Positions 59,291-64,000 of a stretch of 64,000 nt of DNA are shown piece after piece. The position numbers were made by a program, and so were the translations under genes. Numbering within the stretch: position 1 is the first letter of the stretch; each line of letters opens with the position of its first letter. This DNA comes from Pusillimonas sp. T7-7. Its GTDB lineage: Bacteria > Pseudomonadota > Gammaproteobacteria > Burkholderiales > Burkholderiaceae_B. The notes under the pieces were generated by a model. It did not search any database. It was not told where the DNA came from and saw only the letters and a program-made list of their open reading frames with translations. Location: NCBI RefSeq assembly GCF_000209655.1, contig NC_015458.1, positions 992,001-1,056,000 on the forward strand, read 5' to 3'.

Positions 59291-60076
59291 TTACCTTACC
59301 GGGGCTTGAAGCCCGTCAATCAGAACTTGCAACATGCCGCGCGAGCAGGGTTCTATCCGGGTGTGGACGCCATAGCCCTGGGCCAATGTCGGCGGGGTAA
59401 TCACCTTGCCCGGCAAACCCTCGCCCAACAGTTCGCCTGCCTTGATCAACACGGCATAGTCGCTATGGCGCAACGCTACATTGAGGTCGTGCAACACAAT
59501 AAGCGTGATTAGGCCGTGTTCGTGTGTTTCCTGGCGCAGCAGATCCATGACATGAAACTGATAGTTCAGGTCCAGCGCCGACAAGGGTTCGTCGAGCAGC
59601 AACAGCCGTGGACGTCGGATCAATGCCTGGGCCAGGCCGACAAGCTGCTTCTGGCCGCCCGACAACTGGTCCAGATAATGCATAGAAAGATGTTCTATGC
59701 CCAGGCGTTTGAGCAACATCATGACCTGGTCAAGATGTACATGGCCTGCGTCGGCTGAAAGAGCGGAGGCACGGGCCGCCACCAGCACGGACTCAAGCAC
59801 GCGCAGGTGTACCGATGCCGGCAGCGATTGCGGCAGATAGACCACGTGTTGAGCCCGTTGCTCGAAAGATATTTTTTCCAGGCTCTGCCCATTAAGGCGA
59901 ACCGAGCCGTGTTTGAGCGGCAGCAGACCAGCCAGCGCTTTGAGCAGTGTGGATTTGCCGCTGCCATTGGGCCCCAGCAAGGACACCAGTTGTCCTTCTT
60001 GCAAGGGCTTGAGCGTAAGGTCGGGAATGATTGCCTGTTTGCGATAGGCGACCTGTAGTTGATTGACTTCCAGCAT
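59291..60076 (-). CDS. Iron-siderophore ABC transporter ATP-binding protein (FepC-like)
   Basis: A protein of 261 residues with Walker A GPNGSGKST, signature LSGGQKQLVGLAQAL and Walker B RLLLLDEPLSALD, followed by the switch His in IVLHDLN. It is the energy-coupling subunit for the permease whose gene ends four bases upstream. It has the FecE/FepC length. Confidence 0.94.
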   Translation of the reverse strand: MLEVNQLQVAYRKQAIIPDLTLKPLQEGQLVSLLGPNGSGKSTLLKALAGLLPLKHGSVRLNGQSLEKISFEQRAQHVVYLPQSLPASVHLRVLESVLVAARASALSADAGHVHLDQVMMLLKRLGIEHLSMHYLDQLSGGQKQLVGLAQALIRRPRLLLLDEPLSALDLNYQFHVMDLLRQETHEHGLITLIVLHDLNVALRHSDYAVLIKAGELLGEGLPGKVITPPTLAQGYGVHTRIEPCSRGMLQVLIDGLQAPVR

Positions 60077-60080
60077 GGCC

Positions 60081-61133
60081 TTAGTTGCTTTGGCGGCGCA
60101 TCACCACCGACAGGAAGAAGGGTACCCCGACCAGCGAAGTGACAATGCCAACGGGCACAATGCTGCCGCTGGCGATGTTCTTGGACGCGATCGATGCCAG
60201 CGACAACACCATGGCGCCAATCAGGGCGCTGCCCGGCAGATAGAAGCGATGGTCTTCGCCAAACAGGCGGCGGGCGATATGCGGGGCAATCAGGCCAATA
60301 AAGCTGATGGTACCTACGAATGAAACTGCCAGCGCGGCAAGCAGGCTGATGCGCAGCAGCGAGATCAGCCTCAGGCGCTGGACATTGATGCCGAAACTGA
60401 AGGCCCGGTCTTCACCCAGGCGCAGGGCCGTCAATTTCCAGGCGTCTCGCATGGCCAGCGGCCATACCAAGGCCACAGCCAAAGCCATGACGGCTACCTT
60501 GGGCCAGGTGGCCCGCGACAAACTGCCCATAGTCCAGAACACCAGGCTTTGCAAGTCTTCTGCGCTGGCTACGAATTGCATGAGCGACACCAGAGCATTA
60601 AATGAGAACACCAGCGCAATGCCGAACAGCACCAGGCCGGAACTGCTCATGGCTCCCCAGCGGGCGGCCGCGTCGAGCAGCAGGGCGGACAATAGCGCAA
60701 ACACAAAAGCGTTGCCCGAAACCATCCACGCGTGGGGCAGGCCGGGCACTGACAAATTGAGGACGATGGCCAGTGAGGCGCCAAACGCGGCGGCCGAAGA
60801 AATACCCAAGGTAAACGGACTGGCGAGGGGGTTGTTCAGTATCGTCTGCATTTCGGCGCCGGCCAACCCCAGCGCCATGCCCACAACGACCGCCATCATG
60901 GCGTAAGGCAGTCGGAATTGCCAGACTATGACGCGAGTAGTGGGTTCAGCGGTAGATGGCTGCAGCAAGGTTTGGAATAGCTCAGACCAGGTAAGTGCCG
61001 AAGGCCCGAGCGTGAAATCGGCCAACATCGAAAATACAATAACGCATACCAGTGCGGCGATCAGCAGCCAGCGCATCTTGAGCAGCTGCTGATATTGCGT
61101 TTCAACCAGCCCCGTTGTTTGAGCAGAAAGCAT
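60081..61133 (-). CDS. FecCD family iron-siderophore ABC permease
   Basis: A protein of 350 residues with nine or ten hydrophobic segments and the FecCD signatures GMALGLAGAEMQTILNNPLASP and, near the end, ISFIGLIAPHIARRLFGEDHR (both quoted in part: GAEMQTILNNPLASP and GLIAPHIARRLFGEDH). Only one permease gene is present, so it probably forms a homodimer. It heads the uptake operon permease, ATPase, binding protein, esterase. Confidence 0.94.
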   Translation of the reverse strand: MLSAQTTGLVETQYQQLLKMRWLLIAALVCVIVFSMLADFTLGPSALTWSELFQTLLQPSTAEPTTRVIVWQFRLPYAMMAVVVGMALGLAGAEMQTILNNPLASPFTLGISSAAAFGASLAIVLNLSVPGLPHAWMVSGNAFVFALLSALLLDAAARWGAMSSSGLVLFGIALVFSFNALVSLMQFVASAEDLQSLVFWTMGSLSRATWPKVAVMALAVALVWPLAMRDAWKLTALRLGEDRAFSFGINVQRLRLISLLRISLLAALAVSFVGTISFIGLIAPHIARRLFGEDHRFYLPGSALIGAMVLSLASIASKNIASGSIVPVGIVTSLVGVPFFLSVVMRRQSN

Positions 61134-61142
61134 TAAATGCCA

Positions 61143-61159
61143 GAATGAGAATAGTTTAC
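61143..61159. promoter_or_regulatory. Candidate Fur box before the uptake operon
   Basis: GAATGAGAATAGTTTAC lies ten bases upstream of the permease start. Its left half, TGAGAAT, agrees with the Fur consensus and equals that of the site at 57234; the right half is weaker. It is on the expected side for iron repression of the uptake operon. Confidence 0.4.
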
Positions 61160-61188
61160 AAAAAACGCAAGTATAGAGTATTCAAATC

Positions 61189-61962
61189 TCAGTCCAGCCA
61201 GCGGTCTTCCGCGTCTTCAAGAATTTCTCGGTCGTCCAGCAGGTCCCAGGCGAACTTCATGACGCGCACATAGTCGGCATCGTCCACAGGCAGCATGAAG
61301 CCGAGCTGGTTCTCCGGTGTCAGGGGTTTGTCGACGAAAAGGGCGGCCAAGCGGGGATCGGTCTTGCTGTAATGCAGGGCTTCGTAGGTTTCAGTGATCA
61401 TCACGTCGCCTTTGCCCTCGGCAATCAAGGCTGGAATTTCCGCATTCTTTTCGTGTGTGCTGACTTTGGCCTGTTTCAGGTTTTCAAGCACAAAGGCTTC
61501 ATTGGTACCGCCGGGGTTCTTGATGACGCGAACCGAGGGTTGATTCAAATCATCTACGGTTTTGTATTTGGAGGCCTGGTCTTTGCGTACCAGGGCGACC
61601 TTGCCAAAAGGAGCGTAGCCGGGCAGCATTTCGACCTGCTTGATGCGGGCGACATTGCGCGTAATACCACCCACAGCCACATCGAATTTGTCGGCTTGCA
61701 GGTCTTTCATCAGCTTGGGCCACGATGTTTCCACATATTGAATCTTGACACCCAGCACCTTGGCCATGGCCTCCACCACGTCTATATCGTGGCCCTCGTA
61801 TCCCTTATCGGTCTTGATGGCAAAAGGCCGGTAGTCGCCGGGGGTGCCTACACGGATAGTCTTGCTATCCATGACGCGGTCCAGGCGAGGGCCGGCCTGT
61901 GCCGCGGCGCCCAGCGTCATTGCCATGGCAACGCTTGCGAAAAGGCGAAAAAAATGTCTCAT
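61189..61962 (-). CDS. Transporter substrate-binding domain protein, PheC-like
   Basis: A protein of 257 residues with a signal peptide ending GAAAQA. The SBP_bac_3 fold is clear: IRVGTPGDYRPFA, YEGHDIDVVEAMA, TSWPKLMKDLQADKFDVAVGG (in part) and NPGGTNEAFVLENLK. The TSWPKLM and NPGGTNE stretches resemble periplasmic cyclohexadienyl dehydratase PheC, which makes phenylpyruvate from prephenate. No transporter genes adjoin it, which would fit an enzyme, but a binding-protein role is equally possible. Confidence 0.82.
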   Translation of the reverse strand: MRHFFRLFASVAMAMTLGAAAQAGPRLDRVMDSKTIRVGTPGDYRPFAIKTDKGYEGHDIDVVEAMAKVLGVKIQYVETSWPKLMKDLQADKFDVAVGGITRNVARIKQVEMLPGYAPFGKVALVRKDQASKYKTVDDLNQPSVRVIKNPGGTNEAFVLENLKQAKVSTHEKNAEIPALIAEGKGDVMITETYEALHYSKTDPRLAALFVDKPLTPENQLGFMLPVDDADYVRVMKFAWDLLDDREILEDAEDRWLD

Positions 61963-62055
61963 GGGGTTTCCTTTTATTGAAGTCGAGTTTGGGAACTATA
62001 CCGAATCCCTGGGCTCTAGCGCTACGCGCCGGCTCTTGAAAGGACGGTATGAAAG

Positions 62056-62799
62056 TCAGCGGACAGGCAGGAAATTGAAGAAAAGCAGCCCTTGCACGTA
62101 GTTGATGCCGACGCGCCGCAAGTTCTCGTCCAACAGGTTGGCCACCAGATCAAGCCGGCCTATCAAAGCCCCGAACTCGCGCTCGAAGCTCAGGTTTGTG
62201 GCCGTTACACTCATTTCATTAGCCCAAAGCAGCGGTGTGCCCGACACACTTTGACGGGTAGCCAGCAGCCAGGCGGCGGCTTCGATGTTGCGGGCTGCGT
62301 TATATACATGTTCGGCGGTGAGTATGTCAGAGATGTAGAAGCGTGTTTTGCCATCGTGCGCACTGATGATCATGCTGGCCATGCCGGTGATGAAGGCCCC
62401 GACACGATCGCCCCGATAGGCCGGATCCAGGGCCACGGCCAGAATTTCAATATCGCGCAGCCCGGCCAGCTCTGGCGGAGCCTGGCCCAATTCGATCATT
62501 CGGCGCCCGCGCTCGATGGCGGCTTCTATGGTCGGTTCGCCTGTTTTACGCCATTCGGCGGGATTTCGCCGGTACAGTTTCTCGAGCAGACGCTCCAGGC
62601 TGTCCAGGTTGTCCCGCATGGCGATGGTGACTGTACGATTGAAATCAGTTTGCCCAAGCTGGTCGAAAGACAGGTCTTCGGTATGTTGAGCGTTCGAGTC
62701 TGCATTCGCGGTCGGCAGTGCGCAGCCCGAAAGAAATGCGCAGCTTGCCGCCAGAATGCCAATCGCAAGCGGCTTGCCACTCCAGCCCTTCATTTGCAT
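62056..62799 (-). CDS. Uncharacterised lipoprotein
   Basis: A protein of 247 residues starting at ATG 62799 (MQMKGWSG), preceded by AGGA. The signal peptide ends in the lipobox LSGC, so it should be a lipid-anchored periplasmic protein. The mature part is predicted helical and contains IEAAIERGRRMIELGQAPPE and GDRVGAFITGMASMI. I do not recognise a family with certainty. The stop of the Lrp gene lies two bases upstream, so the two may be one transcript. Confidence 0.75.
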   Translation of the reverse strand: MQMKGWSGKPLAIGILAASCAFLSGCALPTANADSNAQHTEDLSFDQLGQTDFNRTVTIAMRDNLDSLERLLEKLYRRNPAEWRKTGEPTIEAAIERGRRMIELGQAPPELAGLRDIEILAVALDPAYRGDRVGAFITGMASMIISAHDGKTRFYISDILTAEHVYNAARNIEAAAWLLATRQSVSGTPLLWANEMSVTATNLSFEREFGALIGRLDLVANLLDENLRRVGINYVQGLLFFNFLPVR

Positions 62800-62800
62800 T

Positions 62801-63262
62801 TCATTCCTGTGATCCCGCAACACTGTGTTTTAGCGGTGGCAGTCGCCTTTTGACCGGTGTGGTCTTGACGATGGAAGTATTGGTTTCGGCCTGATCCGAC
62901 AACTTGTCCAAAATGGCGTCGAGTTGTTCCATGGAACGCACATTAAGGCGTGCGATAAAACAGTCTTCACCCGTGACCTTATCGCATTCGGTGAATTGGG
63001 GGATGGCCTGTATCAGGCGCTCGATGGCGTGCATGCGGCCGGGCATGGGGCGAACTCGTACAATGGCCTGCAATTGGTAGCCAAAGGATTTCGGGTCTAC
63101 CGTGACGGTGTATGCAGTCAGTACGCCACGCTCTTCCAGTCGACGCAGACGCTCGGCCACGCTTGGTGACGACAGGCCGCTAATTTGGGACAAGGCCTTC
63201 AGCGACCGGCGGGAGTCTTCCATGAGCGCAGCGATTAGAATTTGGTCTGTTTCGTCCGGCAT
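62801..63262 (-). CDS. Lrp/AsnC family transcriptional regulator
   Basis: A regulator of 153 residues with the N-terminal helix-turn-helix (ILIAALMEDSRRSLKALSQI, GLSSPSVAERLRRLEERGV) and the C-terminal RAM effector domain (VRVRPMPGRM, CDKVTGEDCFIARL). It is divergent from a DMT transporter gene that starts 134 bases away, a common pairing in which the regulator controls amino-acid or metabolite export. Confidence 0.94.
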   Translation of the reverse strand: MPDETDQILIAALMEDSRRSLKALSQISGLSSPSVAERLRRLEERGVLTAYTVTVDPKSFGYQLQAIVRVRPMPGRMHAIERLIQAIPQFTECDKVTGEDCFIARLNVRSMEQLDAILDKLSDQAETNTSIVKTTPVKRRLPPLKHSVAGSQE

Positions 63263-63395
63263 GGCGTTTTATAAGGTAAAAAGCAAATATACCTTGTCAT
63301 AAAAAAGGAAGAAATACTTTTTCGTATTATATATTCCATGGAACGGAAGACATGAACACGTCACACTTACACCATGCAAATAGGGAGTGTGGGTA

Positions 63396-64000
63396 ATGGA
63401 TAAGCAAGTAAAACGTGGTTCTTTCGAGATGGCAAGCGCCATGCTCATTTCGGGGACGATAGGATGGTTTGTTTTGATGTCCGGGCAGGCGGTGCTGGAT
63501 GTCGTGTTCTGGCGCTGCGCCATCGGTGCTGTCACCTTGTTGTTCATTTGCGGGCTGATGGGCTTTTTGAACCCCGGGTTACTGAGCTGGAGCAAGTTTT
63601 TCTGGGCCGTGATCAGCGGCGCCTTCATTGTGGGCAACTGGGTGTTGCTATTTGCAGCCTATTCCCGCGCATCCATAGGCATAGCAACCGCCGTGTACAA
63701 CACCCAACCCTTCATGCTGGTGGGCCTGGGCGCCTTGTTCCTGGGCGAGCGTATCACGCTCGACAAGATGTTGTGGCTAAGCCTGGCGTTTCTGGGGATG
63801 CTGGCCATTACGCAGCAGCACGGCGTGGCGCCGGCTTACGGCGCTGGCGCCTATCTGGCGGGCATCGCGCTGGCGTTGGGCGCTGCCTTTTTGTACGCGC
63901 TGGCTGCCATTCTGGTCAAGAAGCTGACGGGTACGCCGCCCCATTTGATTGCGTTAATTCAGGTCTGTACCGGTATTTTGCTCTTGGCCCCCTTTGCACA
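63396..64000 (+). CDS. DMT family (EamA) transporter, 3' end outside window
   Basis: The frame from ATG 63396 (MDKQVKRGSFEMASAM) is open to the right edge, giving 201 residues and about six hydrophobic segments. A first EamA domain includes FWRCAIGAVTLLFICGLM and YNTQPFMLVGLGALFLGERI, whose P-x-x-x-x-x-GERI pattern is typical of drug/metabolite exporters. A second domain begins near GAYLAGIALALGAAFLYAL. Substrate unknown. GGGAGTGTGGGTA precedes the ATG. Confidence 0.9.
   Translation, partial: MDKQVKRGSFEMASAMLISGTIGWFVLMSGQAVLDVVFWRCAIGAVTLLFICGLMGFLNPGLLSWSKFFWAVISGAFIVGNWVLLFAAYSRASIGIATAVYNTQPFMLVGLGALFLGERITLDKMLWLSLAFLGMLAITQQHGVAPAYGAGAYLAGIALALGAAFLYALAAILVKKLTGTPPHLIALIQVCTGILLLAPFA

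Overview
The window looks like a chromosomal segment of a betaproteobacterium of the order Burkholderiales, most likely family Alcaligenaceae (relatives of Bordetella, Achromobacter, Pusillimonas, Alcaligenes). This is inferred from gene content: a DUF4148 protein, a Bug/TctC-type solute-binding protein, a ThiC under a TPP riboswitch, DUF3008 and DUF3597 proteins, and a caa3-type oxidase with a fused subunit I+III. No species is claimed.

The window falls into two halves. Positions 1 to about 23.7 kb are accessory and scarred. First comes a plus-strand cluster (pirin end, SDR, Rid-family protein, saccharopine-dehydrogenase-like protein, prolyl oligopeptidase, YbfB-type MFS carrier). A redox/detoxification block follows: LysR, DUF4148, second Rid protein, MDR reductase, an Old Yellow Enzyme gene cut by a complete IS66 element, LysR, GST, VOC protein and aldehyde dehydrogenase. 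Then comes debris: an ISL3 transposase tail, a gene fusing a mobilization-type ribbon-helix-helix protein to a metallo-beta-lactamase-fold hydrolase, an Abi-family HEPN gene, two diverged 200-bp direct repeats on either side of thiC, a second piece of the mobilization gene and a decayed winged-helix tail.

From 23.7 kb the sequence is orderly. A GAF-LytTR regulator precedes an operon of serine hydrolase, outer-membrane barrel and serine hydrolase, with a candidate LytTR operator in front. A methyltransferase is followed by a minus-strand molybdenum-hydroxylase operon (HAD dehalogenase, [2Fe-2S] subunit, Mo subunit, MocA-like cytidylyltransferase, XdhC, YaiI). Small stress/envelope genes lead to a caa3 oxidase locus with two divergent cytochrome c genes. 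Next are an SDR, DUF3597 and a GntR-controlled catabolic operon (CMD, 3-hydroxyisobutyrate-dehydrogenase-like, TctC).

The largest system, 47.4 to 61.1 kb on the minus strand, is a catecholate siderophore locus of enterobactin type: FecCD permease, ATPase, binding protein and a cytoplasmic esterase; then EntE, a free-standing aryl carrier protein, a serine-activating NRPS (C-A-PCP-TE), a secreted beta-propeller protein, an isochorismatase without carrier domain, EntA and a secreted IroE-like esterase. EntB is therefore split into two genes, and no EntC, EntD or TonB receptor lies in the window. The right end holds a PheC-like binding protein, a lipoprotein, an Lrp regulator and the start of a DMT transporter.

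I see no tRNA, rRNA or CRISPR array. The points most worth following are the LytTR-hydrolase-barrel operon, the Mob-MBL fusion gene, the split-EntB siderophore locus with its propeller, and the duplicated LysR control region.
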